A stretch of DNA of 63,148 nucleotides from Erwinia sp. OLFS4 (GTDB lineage Bacteria; Pseudomonadota; Gammaproteobacteria; Enterobacterales; Enterobacteriaceae), in the NCBI RefSeq assembly GCF_002752165.1, contig NZ_MOMB01000056.1:1-63148 (forward strand). Direction: 5' to 3'. Position 1 is the first letter of the stretch. Each line of letters opens with the position of its first letter. Below the pieces are notes generated by a model. That model did not search any database, had not been told where the DNA came from, and saw nothing but the letters and a program-made list of their open reading frames with translations. A program made the position numbers and the translations under genes. Of the stretch, positions 22,858 through 33,442 are shown piece by piece.

Positions 22858-24243
22858 TTATTTACGCCGCCAGGTGGTGCCCTGGGGCCCATCTTCCAGC
22901 ACAATCCCCATTGCCATCAGCCGATCGCGTGCTTCATCCGCTTTTGCCCAGGCTTTCGCCTGACGGGCGTCAAGCCGCATCTGAATCAATCTTTCAATCT
23001 CGGCGGTGTCTTCTTCACTGTGGCGTCCGCCACTTTGCAGGAACTGTTCCGGCTCCTGTTCCAGCAAGCCAAGCACCGCACCAAGCTGACGCAGACGCGC
23101 TGCCAGCCCATCTGCTGCTACGCTGTCTTCAGCTTTCAGGCGATTTACCTCGCGGGCCAGGTCAAACAGCACCGAGTAGGCTTCCGGCGTGTTGAAGTCA
23201 TCGTCCATTGCCTGACGAAAACGCGTTTCAAACGCCTCCCCGCCTGCGGGAAGCGCCCTGGCATCGGTATGACGTAGCGCGGTATACAGGCGCTCCAGCG
23301 CCGCACGCGCCTGCACCAGATTATCTTCGCCATAGTTAAGCTGGCTGCGATAGTGGCCGGACAGCAGGAAATAACGCACCGTTTCAGCATCAAAGTGCTG
23401 CAGCACGTCACGCACGGTAAAAAAGTTGCCCAGTGATTTGGACATTTTTTCCCGATCAACCATCACCATACCGGAGTGCATCCAGTAATTGACGTATGTG
23501 CCATCATGCGCACAGCTGGATTGTGCCAGCTCGTTTTCATGATGGGGAAACATCAGGTCGGAGCCACCGCCGTGCAAATCGAAATGTTCCCCCAGCTGTT
23601 TGCAGTTCATTGCCGAACATTCAATGTGCCAGCCAGGCCGCCCTGGGCCCCAGGGGGATGGCCAGCTGGGTTCATCTTCTTTGGCCATTTTCCACAAAAC
23701 AAAATCCATTGGATTACGCTTCACATCGGCCACTTCAACCCGGGCACCGGCCTGCAGCTGTGCCAGATCCTGACGTGACAGCTGACCGTAACCGGCATCG
23801 CTGTCGACGGCAAACAGCACATCACCGTTTTTTGCAATATACGCATGCTGACGGGCTATCAGCTTTTCCGTCATTTCAATGATTTCACTAATATGGCGGG
23901 TAGCGCGCGGCTCAAGGTCCGGCGGCAGAATATTCAATGCAGCAAAATCACGCTGCATTTCGGCAATCATGCGGTTAGTCAGCTGCTCAACGTTTTCTCC
24001 ATTATCACGGGCGCGCTGAATAATTTTGTCGTCAATATCGGTAATATTGCGCACATATTTCAGCTCATAGCCAAGATAACGTAAATAACGCGCAATGATA
24101 TCGAAGGCAACAAAAGTCCGGCCATGGCCAATATGGCATAAATCATAAACGGTGATACCACACACGTACATGCCCACCTTTCCGGCATGAATAGGTTTAA
24201 ATTCCTCTTTTTGACGACTCAGGGTGTTAAAAATCTTCAGCAT
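22858..24243 (-). CDS. cysS: Cysteinyl-tRNA synthetase
   Basis: A 461-aa class I aminoacyl-tRNA synthetase that charges tRNA-Cys. Signature motifs are HIGHGR (about residue 37), KMSKS (about 266), and the zinc ligands around CGITVYD and ECSAMNC...[15 protein letters not shown]. Length and sequence match E. coli. It is convergent with ybcJ and divergent from ppiB. Confidence 0.97.
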   Translation of the reverse strand: MLKIFNTLSRQKEEFKPIHAGKVGMYVCGITVYDLCHIGHGRTFVAFDIIARYLRYLGYELKYVRNITDIDDKIIQRARDNGENVEQLTNRMIAEMQRDFAALNILPPDLEPRATRHISEIIEMTEKLIARQHAYIAKNGDVLFAVDSDAGYGQLSRQDLAQLQAGARVEVADVKRNPMDFVLWKMAKEDEPSWPSPWGPGRPGWHIECSAMNCKQLGEHFDLHGGGSDLMFPHHENELAQSSCAHDGTYVNYWMHSGMVMVDREKMSKSLGNFFTVRDVLQHFDAETVRYFLLSGHYRSQLNYGEDNLVQARAALERLYTALRHTDARALPAGGEAFETRFRQAMDDDFNTPEAYSVLFDLAREVNRLKAEDSVAADGLAARLRQLGAVLGLLEQEPEQFLQSGGRHSEEDTAEIERLIQMRLDARQAKAWAKADEARDRLMAMGIVLEDGPQGTTWRRK

Positions 24244-24460
24244 TGAGACATTCCGTTTGTACGTGTGGGATGATAAGTAAATACAATTCTGTTCACTATT
24301 GTGCCCTAGTGTGGTGACAAGCGCTACGGTAAACAGGAATTCTCCGCCGGGGTTGAAAGCTGACGCGCGGTAACATTCTGTGATATAAGTCCATGCTGAT
24401 TGATCCTGCGGTCAGAGAACCAGCGGGAGTGCGAGACGTTAACCTTTACAGGAACAGATT

Positions 24461-24955
24461 ATGGTTACTTTCCAGACAAACCACGGCAATATCGTGATCA
24501 GAACCTTTGATGATAAAGCGCCGGCCACCGTTAAAAACTTCCTGGATTATTGTCGTGAAGGCTTTTACGACAACACTATTTTTCACCGGGTTATTAATGG
24601 CTTCATGATTCAGGGCGGCGGCTTTGAACCTGGCATGAAGCAGAAAGGTACCAAGGCTGAAATCAAGAACGAAGCCAACAACGGCGTCAAAAATACCCGT
24701 GGTACGCTGGCAATGGCCCGTACTCAGGCGCCCCATTCAGCCACCGCCCAGTTTTTTATCAACGTTGTCGATAATGATTTTCTCAACTTCCGTGATGAAA
24801 GCCTTCAGGGCTGGGGTTATTGTGTATTCGCTGAAGTGGCAGAAGGGATGGACGTGGTTGATAAAATTAAAAGCGTTGCCACCGGTCGCAGCGGTATGCA
24901 TCAGGACGTACCAAAAGAAGACGTTGTGATTGAAAAAGTGACTATCAGCGAATAA
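24461..24955 (+). CDS. ppiB: Cytosolic peptidyl-prolyl isomerase B (cyclophilin)
   Basis: A 164-aa cyclophilin that catalyses proline cis-trans isomerisation in the cytosol. Typical motifs: [14 protein letters not shown] (catalytic Arg), [17 protein letters not shown] and [16 protein letters not shown]. No signal peptide is present. An AGGAAC site precedes the ATG at 24461. The stop overlaps the lpxH start (TAATG), forming the conserved ppiB-lpxH operon. Confidence 0.96.
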   Translation: MVTFQTNHGNIVIRTFDDKAPATVKNFLDYCREGFYDNTIFHRVINGFMIQGGGFEPGMKQKGTKAEIKNEANNGVKNTRGTLAMARTQAPHSATAQFFINVVDNDFLNFRDESLQGWGYCVFAEVAEGMDVVDKIKSVATGRSGMHQDVPKEDVVIEKVTISE

Positions 24956-25680
24956 TGCCTGCTACTCTTTTTATCGCAGACCTTCATCTGTCACAGGACG
25001 AACCGGCAATCACTGCCGGTTTTCTTTCCTTTCTGGCCAATGAAGCGCCAGCCGCAGAGGCCCTTTATATCCTGGGGGATCTGTTTGAAGTGTGGATAGG
25101 GGATGACGACAGCAACCCGCTCCACCAGCAGATTGCCACCGCGCTGCATAAGCTGCAAGAACAAGGTGTACCCTGCTACTTTATCCACGGCAATCGTGAT
25201 TTTCTGCTGGGGCAGCATTTTGCCAGACGGGCCGGTATGCAGCTGTTGCCTGCAGAACAGATGGTCAACCTGTACGGTGAGCAGGTACTGATAATGCACG
25301 GTGACACGTTATGTACTGATGACACCGGTTATCAGCGTTTTCGCCGCCAGGTGCAACAACCCTGGCTACAACGCCTGTTTCTCGCCCTGCCGCTCAGCCT
25401 GCGTCAACGCATTGCCGCCCGCATGCGGGACAACAGCCGCCAGGCCAATCAGTATAAGTCACTGGATATTATGGATGTGAATCAGCAGGCCGTTGAGCAG
25501 CGTATGCGTCACTATCAGGTTCAGCGCCTGATACATGGCCATACCCATCGCCCCGCCGTACATCGCCTGACGGTAAACGATGCGCCGGCTGAACGGATGG
25601 TTCTCGGCGCATGGCACCACCAGGGGTCCATGATTAAAGTAACGCCGGACGGCGCTCAGTTTATTGCATTCCCGCTGTAA
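24955..25680 (+). CDS. lpxH: UDP-2,3-diacylglucosamine diphosphatase LpxH
   Basis: A 241-aa calcineurin-like phosphoesterase of lipid A synthesis, hydrolysing UDP-2,3-diacylglucosamine to lipid X. Metal-binding motifs are complete: ADLHLS at the N-terminus, [31 protein letters not shown] and [10 protein letters not shown]. It is peripheral at the inner membrane. Its ATG overlaps the ppiB stop. Confidence 0.96.
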   Translation: MPATLFIADLHLSQDEPAITAGFLSFLANEAPAAEALYILGDLFEVWIGDDDSNPLHQQIATALHKLQEQGVPCYFIHGNRDFLLGQHFARRAGMQLLPAEQMVNLYGEQVLIMHGDTLCTDDTGYQRFRRQVQQPWLQRLFLALPLSLRQRIAARMRDNSRQANQYKSLDIMDVNQQAVEQRMRHYQVQRLIHGHTHRPAVHRLTVNDAPAERMVLGAWHHQGSMIKVTPDGAQFIAFPL

Positions 25681-25713
25681 ATCTGCGCCATTCCGTGGCC
25701 CCCTGATAGCGTA

Positions 25714-25729
25714 ACGCAACCGTTTTCCT
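25714..25729 (+). promoter_or_regulatory. PurR operator upstream of purEK
   Basis: ACGCAACCGTTTTCCT differs from the PurR consensus ACGCAAACGTTTTCGT at two positions. It lies about 95 bases before purE, as in E. coli, so purine repression of purEK is expected. Confidence 0.85.
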
Positions 25730-25824
25730 CGTTGGCAGGACGTGCTATCCTCAGTGCCCTTCACTGAACCTCAGGATGCCTGCAAAACCATCAAGCAGGC
25801 GGATAATCACAGGAGCCAGACCCG

Positions 25825-26334
25825 ATGTCTTCTACTGCCGCACCGGCCCCTATCGCCATTGTCATGGGCTCAAAAAGTGACTGGGCAACCATGAGCGCGG
25901 CCGCCGGGATCCTCGACAGCCTGCAGGTGTCTTATCATACTGAAGTGGTGTCAGCACACCGCACGCCGGACAAACTGTTTAGCTTTGCCAGCCAGGCGCA
26001 TGACCATGGCTACCAGGTGATTATTGCCGGTGCCGGCGGCGCGGCGCATCTGCCGGGAATGCTGGCGGCAAAAACGCTGGTGCCTGTGCTGGGTGTTCCG
26101 GTGCAGAGTGCCGCACTGAACGGCGTTGACAGCCTGTACTCCATCGTCCAGATGCCCCGAGGCATCCCGGTCGGTACCCTGGCGATTGGCAAAGCAGGCG
26201 CGGCCAATGCCGCGCTGCTGGCGGCGCAGATCCTTGCGCTGCATGATGCCCCGCTGGCACAACGGCTGGCTAACTGGCGACAGAGCCAGACTGACGAGGT
26301 CCTGGACAATCCCGATCCGAGGGGGCAGCCATGA
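25825..26334 (+). CDS. purE: N5-carboxyaminoimidazole ribonucleotide mutase PurE
   Basis: A 169-aa class I PurE that converts N5-CAIR to CAIR in purine synthesis. Recognisable: [12 protein letters not shown] (phosphate binding), SAHRTPDK (catalytic His), [12 protein letters not shown] and [23 protein letters not shown] lies upstream of the ATG. It overlaps purK by 4 bases (ATGA), so the two subunits of the pathway are coupled. A PurR box lies upstream. Confidence 0.97.
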   Translation: MSSTAAPAPIAIVMGSKSDWATMSAAAGILDSLQVSYHTEVVSAHRTPDKLFSFASQAHDHGYQVIIAGAGGAAHLPGMLAAKTLVPVLGVPVQSAALNGVDSLYSIVQMPRGIPVGTLAIGKAGAANAALLAAQILALHDAPLAQRLANWRQSQTDEVLDNPDPRGQP

Positions 26335-27398
26335 AACCAGTTTGCGTACTGGGAAACGGTCAGCTAGGCCGGATGCTGCGTCAGGCGGCAGAACCGCTGG
26401 GTATAGCGGTTTTTCCGGTTGGCACCGATGCCGAACCGGCGTCATTACCCATTCAGCAGAGCGTGATTACCGCTGAAATTGAACGCTGGCCAGAAACAGC
26501 ACTAACCCGCCAGCTGGCAAACCACCCTGCCTTCGTTAATCGCGATATTTTCCCGCAGCTGGCAGATCGCCTGACGCAAAAACAGCTGCTGGATGCGCTG
26601 GGGCTGGCAACCGCCCCGTGGCAACTGCTACAGAGTAAAGACCAATGGCCGCAGATATTTTCCACACTTGGCGATCTGGCTATCGTTAAGCGCCGTACCG
26701 GCGGCTATGATGGCCGGGGTCAGTGGCGTCTGCAGCAACACGAGACTGACACCCTGCCTGCAGAATGCTATGGCGAAACCATCGTCGAACAAGGGATTCA
26801 TTTTTCCGCTGAAGTGTCGTTGATTGGTGCCCGCGCACATGATGGCAGTACGGTGTTTTATCCGCTAACCCACAATTTGCATGAAGATGGCATTTTACGC
26901 ACCAGCGTCGTGCTGCCACAGCCGGATGAACAACTGCAACGCCAGGCAGAACGGATGCTGTCTGCAATTATGAACAAGCTAAGCTATGTCGGTGTCATGG
27001 CCATGGAGTGTTTTGTTGTGCCGCAGGGACTGCTGATTAACGAACTGGCTCCACGCGTTCACAACAGCGGTCACTGGACGCAAAATGGCGCATCCATCAG
27101 TCAGTTTGAACTTCATTTGCGCGCGATTCTGGACCTGCCACTCCCGACACCGGCAGTCAGCTCACCAGCAGTCATGGTCAATCTGATTGGAACCACGCTG
27201 GATTATCAGTGGCTCGACCTGCCACTGGTACATCTCCACTGGTATGAAAAAGAGGTCCGTGCTGCACGCAAAGTCGGCCATCTTAATCTCACCCACCCCG
27301 ATCGGATAACCCTGAGCCTGACGCTGAAAGCGTTGCAATCAATGTTGCCCGACGAATATGCCACCGGCATTCACTGGGCATTAAACCGGTTGGCCTGA
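26331..27398 (+). CDS. purK: N5-carboxyaminoimidazole ribonucleotide synthase PurK
   Basis: A 355-aa ATP-grasp enzyme that makes N5-CAIR from AIR, bicarbonate and ATP. The N-terminal [12 protein letters not shown], the ATP-grasp region with [14 protein letters not shown] and the C-terminal [17 protein letters not shown] are typical. Length equals the E. coli enzyme. Its start overlaps purE. Confidence 0.97.
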   Translation: MKPVCVLGNGQLGRMLRQAAEPLGIAVFPVGTDAEPASLPIQQSVITAEIERWPETALTRQLANHPAFVNRDIFPQLADRLTQKQLLDALGLATAPWQLLQSKDQWPQIFSTLGDLAIVKRRTGGYDGRGQWRLQQHETDTLPAECYGETIVEQGIHFSAEVSLIGARAHDGSTVFYPLTHNLHEDGILRTSVVLPQPDEQLQRQAERMLSAIMNKLSYVGVMAMECFVVPQGLLINELAPRVHNSGHWTQNGASISQFELHLRAILDLPLPTPAVSSPAVMVNLIGTTLDYQWLDLPLVHLHWYEKEVRAARKVGHLNLTHPDRITLSLTLKALQSMLPDEYATGIHWALNRLA

Positions 27399-27420
27399 TC
27401 GCTGCCATCAAGACACTGCC

Positions 27421-27459
27421 GGCTGGCAAAGCGAAAAATCACGCGGTATTTTGCCAGCC
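27421..27459. terminator. Bidirectional hairpin between purK and ybbP
   Basis: Perfect 10-bp arms GGCTGGCAAA (27421-27430) and TTTGCCAGCC (27450-27459) separated by 19 bases lie between two convergent genes. The A/T ends give weak U-tracts on either strand. Confidence 0.55.
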
Positions 27460-27487
27460 CCGGTATGATAGACCGCCTGCCCGCGCT

Positions 27488-29905
27488 TTATTCGGCGTTA
27501 AACATACGATACAGCACCTTCCCTTGCAGCAAGCGGCCCCCCAGCCAGCCGCCGCACAGTGCCAGCAACACCGTACCGGTAAGCGGTAACGTTAACCATA
27601 ATGTCCACTCCGGTGTTCAGGGGAAATCGAATATTTTACGCTGCAAACCCCACAGCGCCGCTTCGGCACCGATTGCCGCTGCGACGCCGGAAATCAGACC
27701 GAGCAGCGCGAACTCACTCCACAAGGTTGCCTGCAACAACCGACGACTGGCACCAAGGGTGCGGTATACCATCAGTTCCTGACGCCGCTGGCGCAAGCCA
27801 ACCTGAATTTGCGCCAGTAACAGCAGTAATCCGCAAACCGTCACCAACACCACCATCACTTCCAGCGCCCGGCTGACCTGACTCAGCACCTGACCGATTT
27901 GACGCAGGATACTACCTACATCCAGCAAACTGAGCGTGGGAAATGTCCGGTTAAGCTGTACCAGTAGAGGGTTATTGTTGTGTAAACGGAAACTGGTCAG
28001 CCAGCTTTGTGGCTGATCGTCCAGTTCCCCCGGCGGAAAGATGAAAAAAAAGTTCGGCCGCAAGCTTTCCCAGTCAACCTTACGCAGACTGCTAACCTTT
28101 ACCGAAAAGTCCTGGGTATCCCCGGTAAACGTCAAAACATCACCCAGCCGGATACCTAAACGCTGTGCCACCCCCTGTTCCACCGAAACTTCCACTTTGT
28201 GCGGCGGCCAGCTGCCGCTAATCAGTTGATTCTGTTGTGGCAACACCTGCAGCCAGGTGAGATTGAGTTCACGATTCAGCGCATTGTCACTGCGGGGATC
28301 GACAGGCTGTTGATTCAACGCGGTCAACCTGGCACGAACCACCGGGTAAAACGTCTGCGCGGTCACCTGGTGCTGTTGCAGAAAATCCGCCACCTGTGGC
28401 ACCTGTGACGTGGTAATATTAAGCAAAAAGTAATTCGGGCTGTCAGCCGGTAACTGTTGCTGCCAGCGCTCAAGCAAATCGCCACGCATGATCAGTAATA
28501 GCGCCAGCAGCATAAAAGAGAGCGAAAATGTGGCCAGCTGGCTAAGCGAGGTCCACGGCTGACGTAATAAACGATTAATCGCCAGTCTGATAGCCAACTG
28601 ACGCACCTTCAGCCGTTTCAGCAGCAGTAACGCCAGCCATCCCAATAGCGCCAGTACCAGCGCCAGCATGACAATACCGCCGGCCAGTACCCATAACAAT
28701 TTATTCCCCCCTACCAGCAACGCCAGCAGAACCAGCACGATTAGCGCGGCGGCAGGAAGATAATATTTTAGCGGCCAGACGCGAGCGACCGCATCACGCC
28801 GTAACACTCTGAGCGGCTGGGTTGCCAGCAAAAGCCGCCAGGGACGCAAACCCACTAATAGCGCAATCACAAACAGCGCACCGAAAGCCCAAAGCCATGG
28901 CCAGCTACCGGCAGCAGGTAAGCTGCCAGGCAGCACCGGTCGCAGTAACCGCAGCAATACTGCTTCCACCGCCTGTCCGGCCAGCGCGCCAGACAGCGCG
29001 GCCAGCAGCAGGATCGCCAGCCACTGGCCAATAAGCAGTTTACGCAACATCACTTTGCCGGCACCGAGCGTTTTCAGTACCGCCACCAGATCGTAACGAC
29101 TGCGGCTGTAATGGCTCATCGCGACGGTAACGGCAGCAATGGCCAGCATCAGGGTCAGCAGCGCAGACAACAACAAAAACTGCTGGGCACGCTGCATCGA
29201 CAGGCTCAGCGCATCCTGTGAACTGCCGGCACTCAGCCAGCGCTGGTCGGGGTGAATCTGCTGTTCAATATAGCGGTCATAGGATGCCAGTGCGGCGGGC
29301 GTGCCGGAGAACTTATAACGCCAGCTGAGCCGGCTACCGGGTTGTATCGCGCCGGTGGCCTGCACGTCAGCCAGATTCATCAGCAGCCGGGGGGCAGTCT
29401 GAAAAGGGTTAAAGCCGGCGTCAGGCTCCTGAAGGACTTCCCCGGCAACCCGCAAACGGGTATCGCCAACTTCCAGACTTTCACCCGGTTTTAAACCGAG
29501 TAATGCCAGCAGCCTGGGCGCAACCAGCACCGTCCCCACTCCGGGTTTCTGCCCGGCAGGGGCCGTCTGCAAAACGCCAAACATCGGATAACGATCGTCA
29601 ACCGCTTTTACCGATGCCAGCTGCGGGCTATCTGCGGCAAAGGTCATGGTCATGAAGCTAAGCTGGCGACTGAGCTGCAAGCCACGTTGCTGCGCCTGCA
29701 CCAACCAGTCAGCCGGCACCTCACGCGGCGAGATCAGGGTACGATCGCCGGCCATAAAATCACGACTTTGTTGTGTCAGCCCTTTTTCCATACGGTCGCC
29801 GATCGAGCCTAATGCCAGCACGCAGGCGACTGCCAGACTCAACGCCAGCCAGACAATCAGCAACGAGGGAGCGCGCAGCTCTCGCCAGAACCAGCGGACA
29901 ATCAT
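27488..29905 (-). pseudogene. ybbP: YbbP-like ABC permease gene with in-frame TGA
   Basis: An FtsX/MacB-type permease partner of YbbA. From the ATG at 29905, which overlaps the ybbA stop (ATGA), the frame is open for 762 codons and stops at TGA 27619-27617 after KIFDFP. In E. coli this place reads FDFPWEPDW. Here, beyond the TGA, the same frame continues TPEWTLWLTLPLTGTVLLAL, then CGGWLGGRLLQGKVLYRMFN to a TAA at 27490-27488. The TGA therefore sits where a Trp (TGG) codon is expected, a one-base nonsense change. The last membrane helix and cytoplasmic tail (42 residues) are lost unless read through. The rest, including ten or so hydrophobic segments and the conserved VKAVDDRYPMFG, is intact. 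Confidence 0.88.
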
Positions 29906-30588
29906 GACTCCTCCCACAACCGGCCGTCGCGCAGCCGTAAACGCCGTTCACAGCGTGCAGCCAGCTGCTCATCATGAGTAACCAGGATTAAGGTTGTCGC
30001 CTGATGACGATTTAACGAAAACAGCAAATCGGCAATACGCTCGCCGGTCTGACGATCAAGGTTGCCCGTTGGTTCATCAGCGAACAGCAGATCGGGACGG
30101 CCACTGAAAGCGCGTGCCAGCGCCACCCGCTGTTGCTCACCGCCGGAGAGCTGCGCCGGCAGATGCCGCAGACGCTGGCCAAGACCAAGCTGCTCCAGCA
30201 ATTCCGTTGCCTGCTGGCGGCTGGTCTTATCACTCTCACCACGCAGCAACGCGGGCAACTGAACATTCTCCAGCGCATTCAGGGTAGGTACCAGCATAAA
30301 AGACTGGAAAACAAAACCTACATGACGCGCGCGCAGCGCGGCACGCTGCTCCTCGTTCAGGCGATGCAAAGGCTGACCCAACAGCAATACTTCGCCCTCA
30401 CTGCCATCATCCAGCCCGGCAAGAATAGCCAGTAATGTAGACTTACCAGAACCCGATTCCCCCACCAGCGCAATGCTTTGTGCCGGTTTGACAACCAGCT
30501 CAACTCCGGTAAGGATGGAAAGCTGATGCGCTCCCTGACCGACGGACTTACTAAGACGATGCACTTCAACAATGTTTTCCGCTGGCAT
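29902..30588 (-). CDS. ybbA: ABC transporter ATPase YbbA
   Basis: A 228-aa MacB/LolD-type ATPase. Walker A is GESGSGKST (about residue 42), the signature [14 protein letters not shown] (about 145), Walker [14 protein letters not shown] and the switch His in THDEQL. It pairs with the YbbP permease encoded immediately downstream. Their substrate is not established. Its 5' end overlaps the divergent tesA gene by 30 bases. With ybbP apparently truncated, YbbA may have lost a working partner. Confidence 0.95.
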   Translation of the reverse strand: MPAENIVEVHRLSKSVGQGAHQLSILTGVELVVKPAQSIALVGESGSGKSTLLAILAGLDDGSEGEVLLLGQPLHRLNEEQRAALRARHVGFVFQSFMLVPTLNALENVQLPALLRGESDKTSRQQATELLEQLGLGQRLRHLPAQLSGGEQQRVALARAFSGRPDLLFADEPTGNLDRQTGERIADLLFSLNRHQATTLILVTHDEQLAARCERRLRLRDGRLWEES

Positions 30589-31182
30589 GACCTGTTCCTG
30601 TTAGTGATAATACTCTTCGCCGTACCCGCAGGCGCAGCACAAAGGTTACTGGTTCTTGGCGACAGCCTCAGTGCCGGCTACCGTATGCCAGCTGACGAGG
30701 CCTGGCCACAGCGATTAAACCAAAAATGGCAGCATACTCCTGAAGTCATTAATGGCAGTATCAGTGGTGATACGGCGGCACAAGGCCTGGCACGCCTGCC
30801 GGCATTACTCAAACAACATCAGCCTGACTGGGTACTGATTGAACTCGGTGGTAACGATGGCCTGCGTGGCTTTCCACCACAGCATATTGCCAGCGACCTG
30901 CAAAAAGCCATTGATAGGGTGAAAGCCGCGCACGCCAGACCGATACTGATGCAAATCCGTCTGCCTGCCAACTATGGCCGTCGCTACACTGAAGCCTTCA
31001 GTGCGATTTATCCCCAGCTGGCACAGCAAAACGCGATACCGCTGGTACCGTTTTTTATGGAACAGGTTTACACCAACCCGGCATGGATGCAGCAGGACGG
31101 TATTCACCCAACCCCGGCAGCCCAGCCCTTTATTACCGGGCTGATGGAAAAGGTACTTACCCCCTTAGTTAAACATGAATGA
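30559..31182 (+). CDS. tesA: Periplasmic lysophospholipase/acyl-CoA thioesterase I TesA
   Basis: A 207-aa SGNH hydrolase with an N-terminal signal peptide (about residues 1-27, cleavage after PAGA). Catalytic elements: GDSLSAG (Ser), GGNDGLRG (Asn) and DGIHPTP (Asp and His). It hydrolyses acyl-CoAs, lysophospholipids and some esters in the periplasm. The ATG at 30559 matches E. coli ([14 protein letters not shown] start). It is divergent from, and overlaps, ybbA. The next gene overlaps its stop by 8 bases. Confidence 0.95.
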   Translation: MHFNNVFRWHDLFLLVIILFAVPAGAAQRLLVLGDSLSAGYRMPADEAWPQRLNQKWQHTPEVINGSISGDTAAQGLARLPALLKQHQPDWVLIELGGNDGLRGFPPQHIASDLQKAIDRVKAAHARPILMQIRLPANYGRRYTEAFSAIYPQLAQQNAIPLVPFFMEQVYTNPAWMQQDGIHPTPAAQPFITGLMEKVLTPLVKHE

Positions 31183-31987
31183 AACGGGCGTCGTGCCTGT
31201 GACAGGTAAAGTTATGCAAAAAGCGGTTGTAATTACCGGCTGTTCCAGTGGCATTGGTCTGACGGCAGCAAATGATTTACTGCAGCGCGGCTACCGCGTG
31301 CTGGCCACCTGCCGTAAAACGGAGGACGTAGAACGCATGAACCAGCTGGGGTTTACCGGTATCCAGCTCGATCTCAACGATGAACAAAGCGTTGAGCAAG
31401 CGGCCCGGCAAATTCTGGCTGCCTGTGATAACCGGCTATATGCGCTGTTTAATAACGGTGGTTATGGTCTTTATGGCCCGCTACAGAGCGTGACGCGCCG
31501 GCAGCTGGAACAGCAGTTTGCCACCAATTTGTTCGGGACTCATCAGCTAACGCGCTGTCTGTTACCGGCCATGCTGGCCCATGGTGAAGGCCGAATTATC
31601 AGTACCAGTTCGGTAATGGGCCTGATTTCCACAGCCGGCCGCGGTGCCTATGCCGCCAGCAAATATGCGCTGGAAGCCTGGAACGACGCATTACGTCACG
31701 AACTCCACGGCAGCGGCATCCGCGTCAGCCTGATTGAACCCGGGCCAATTGACACCCGCTTTAGCGATAACGTAAACCAGACCCAGCGCGATAAACCGGT
31801 GCAAAATCCGGGTATCGCCGCGCGTTTCACCCTGCCGGCGACGGCGATACTACCCGCGCTGCGCCACGCGCTGGAGAGCCATCATCCACGTTTGCGCTAT
31901 CCGGTTACGCTGGTCAGCTGGGGGATAACCTTTTTGCTCCGCCTGTTGCCAGCGACAATAATGGATATGATATTGCGTGTAAAATGA
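31175..31987 (+). CDS. ybbO: Short-chain dehydrogenase YbbO
   Basis: A 270-aa SDR oxidoreductase (NADP-dependent aldehyde reductase activity is reported for the E. coli protein). Cofactor motif TGCSSGIG, the active-site Ser (STSSVMG) and YAASK are present. The usual NNAG motif reads NNGG here. The ATG at 31175 overlaps tesA; an internal start (MQKAVVITG, 31214) could give a shorter form, as suggested for E. coli. A hydrophobic C-terminal helix may contact the membrane. Confidence 0.92.
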   Translation: MNETGVVPVTGKVMQKAVVITGCSSGIGLTAANDLLQRGYRVLATCRKTEDVERMNQLGFTGIQLDLNDEQSVEQAARQILAACDNRLYALFNNGGYGLYGPLQSVTRRQLEQQFATNLFGTHQLTRCLLPAMLAHGEGRIISTSSVMGLISTAGRGAYAASKYALEAWNDALRHELHGSGIRVSLIEPGPIDTRFSDNVNQTQRDKPVQNPGIAARFTLPATAILPALRHALESHHPRLRYPVTLVSWGITFLLRLLPATIMDMILRVK

Positions 31988-32067
31988 GCCAACGGCAAGC
32001 CGGCCCCTTGATCGCCGCGGCAATACCCCCATAAGTGTTCAATACCTTATAAAAAGAGACTTTGCCC

Positions 32068-32925
32068 ATGTCACCACAAGCAACTGTTGTTAACATTACG
32101 GAAGCCAACCTGCATCAGACGCTGGAACAATCCATGGAAATGCCGGTGCTGTTTTACTTCTGGTCGGCACGCAGCCAGCATTGTGAACAGCTGACGCCGA
32201 TACTGGACCGGCTGGCACAGGAGTATGCGGGGCAATTTATTCTCGCCAGACTGGATTGTGACGCCGAGCAGCTGGTCGCCTCACAGTTCGGACTGCGCGC
32301 TATTCCAACCGTTTATCTGTTCCAGAACGGTCAGCCTGTTGACGGCTTCCAGGGACCGCAACCAGAAGAAACCATCCGCGCACTGCTGGAAAAAGTCCTG
32401 CCAAAACCGGAAGAACTTCAGGCACAGCAAGCTCTGGCACTGATGGATGAAGGCAAATATACCGAAGCATTGCCGCTGCTGAAAGAGGCCTGGCAGCTCA
32501 GCCAGCAGAACAGTGACATCGGTTTTCTGCTGGCTGAAACGCTGATTGCGTTAAAACGCAGTGAAGAAGCCGAATCGGTGTTAAAAGTCGTGCCGCTTCA
32601 GGATCAGGATAGCCGTTATCAGAGGCTGGTTGCCCAGATTGATTTACTCAAACAGGCGGCAGACACTCCGGAAATTCAGCAACTGCAACAGCAGCTGGAA
32701 AAGGAACCGGAAAATGCGGTTCTGGCCAGCCAGCTAGCGCTGCAGCTACACCAGGTAGGTCGCAATGAAGAGGCACTGGCGTTGCTGTACAGCTTCCTGA
32801 AAAAGGATTTGGCAGCGGCCGATGGCGAGGTACGCAAAATATTTCAGGAAATTCTGGCGGTACTTGGCACCGGCGACGCACTGGGAACAAAATATTATCG
32901 CCAGCTTTATTCGCTGCTTTACTGA
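32068..32925 (+). CDS. cnoX: Chaperedoxin CnoX (YbbN)
   Basis: A 285-aa protein: an N-terminal thioredoxin-fold domain (about 1-110) with the non-canonical active site SARSQHC, then TPR-like helical repeats ([27 protein letters not shown]). In E. coli CnoX protects clients from aggregation and over-oxidation under bleach stress and works with GroEL. The ATG at 32068 is preferred over a TTG six bases upstream. Length matches E. coli (284 aa). Confidence 0.94.
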   Translation: MSPQATVVNITEANLHQTLEQSMEMPVLFYFWSARSQHCEQLTPILDRLAQEYAGQFILARLDCDAEQLVASQFGLRAIPTVYLFQNGQPVDGFQGPQPEETIRALLEKVLPKPEELQAQQALALMDEGKYTEALPLLKEAWQLSQQNSDIGFLLAETLIALKRSEEAESVLKVVPLQDQDSRYQRLVAQIDLLKQAADTPEIQQLQQQLEKEPENAVLASQLALQLHQVGRNEEALALLYSFLKKDLAAADGEVRKIFQEILAVLGTGDALGTKYYRQLYSLLY

Positions 32926-32954
32926 GATACCCGGCGGGGCCCCACTGCCCGCCA

Positions 32955-33359
32955 TTATTTTCGCTGCACACAGCAGCCGGCCAGGTTATTGATAATCGGG
33001 CAGTCTGCGCTATCGTCCTCCGGACACTGCGCCGCCAGTGCCAGCAGGCGTGTGCGCATACGCTGCAGTTCGCCAATGTGATTTTCAATCTCCGCCACTT
33101 TTTGCAAAGTGCGGTGCTTTACTTCGGCACTGTGTCGCGCCGGGTTGTTAAACAGTTGTACCATCTCCCGACACTCTTCCAGATTAAAACCAACCTGGCG
33201 GGCCTGGCGCAACAAGGTCAACTCTTCAACATGCCGGGCATCGTAGCAGCGATAACCGTTCAGGTTGCGCACAGGTGGAGTTACCAGCCCCTTTTCTTCA
33301 TAAAACCGGATAGTTTTACTGGTCAATCCGGTTCGTTTCGCCACATCGCTGATATTCAC
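32955..33359 (-). CDS. cueR: Copper-responsive MerR-type regulator CueR
   Basis: A 134-aa activator. The N-terminal MerR HTH ([25 protein letters not shown]) is followed by a dimer helix and a Cu(I)-binding loop with two cysteines (CPEDDSADC, about 111-119). It senses cytoplasmic Cu(I) and activates copA, which lies divergently with a CueR-type promoter between them. The CC near the C-terminus (AGCCVQRK) is typical of the family. Confidence 0.95.
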   Translation of the reverse strand: MNISDVAKRTGLTSKTIRFYEEKGLVTPPVRNLNGYRCYDARHVEELTLLRQARQVGFNLEECREMVQLFNNPARHSAEVKHRTLQKVAEIENHIGELQRMRTRLLALAAQCPEDDSADCPIINNLAGCCVQRK

Positions 33360-33368
33360 ATTAACTCC

Positions 33369-33399
33369 TTGACCTTAACCTTAATGGAAGGTCTACCCT
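33369..33399 (+). promoter_or_regulatory. CueR-controlled copA promoter
   Basis: TTGACC (33369-33374) and TACCCT (33394-33399) are separated by 19 bases, the long spacer of MerR-type promoters. Within it lies the dyad ACCTT (33372-33376) / AAGGT (33388-33392). Confidence 0.82.
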
Positions 33400-33442
33400 T
33401 GATAACATCTGTCAGGCAGGATTACAAATCAAGGAGTCATCA

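Noticed and set aside
27617..27619. Selenocysteine at the ybbP TGA
   Set aside because: The E. coli counterpart has Trp and there is no reason for a redox residue in a membrane helix border; no SECIS-like hairpin stands out right after the codon.
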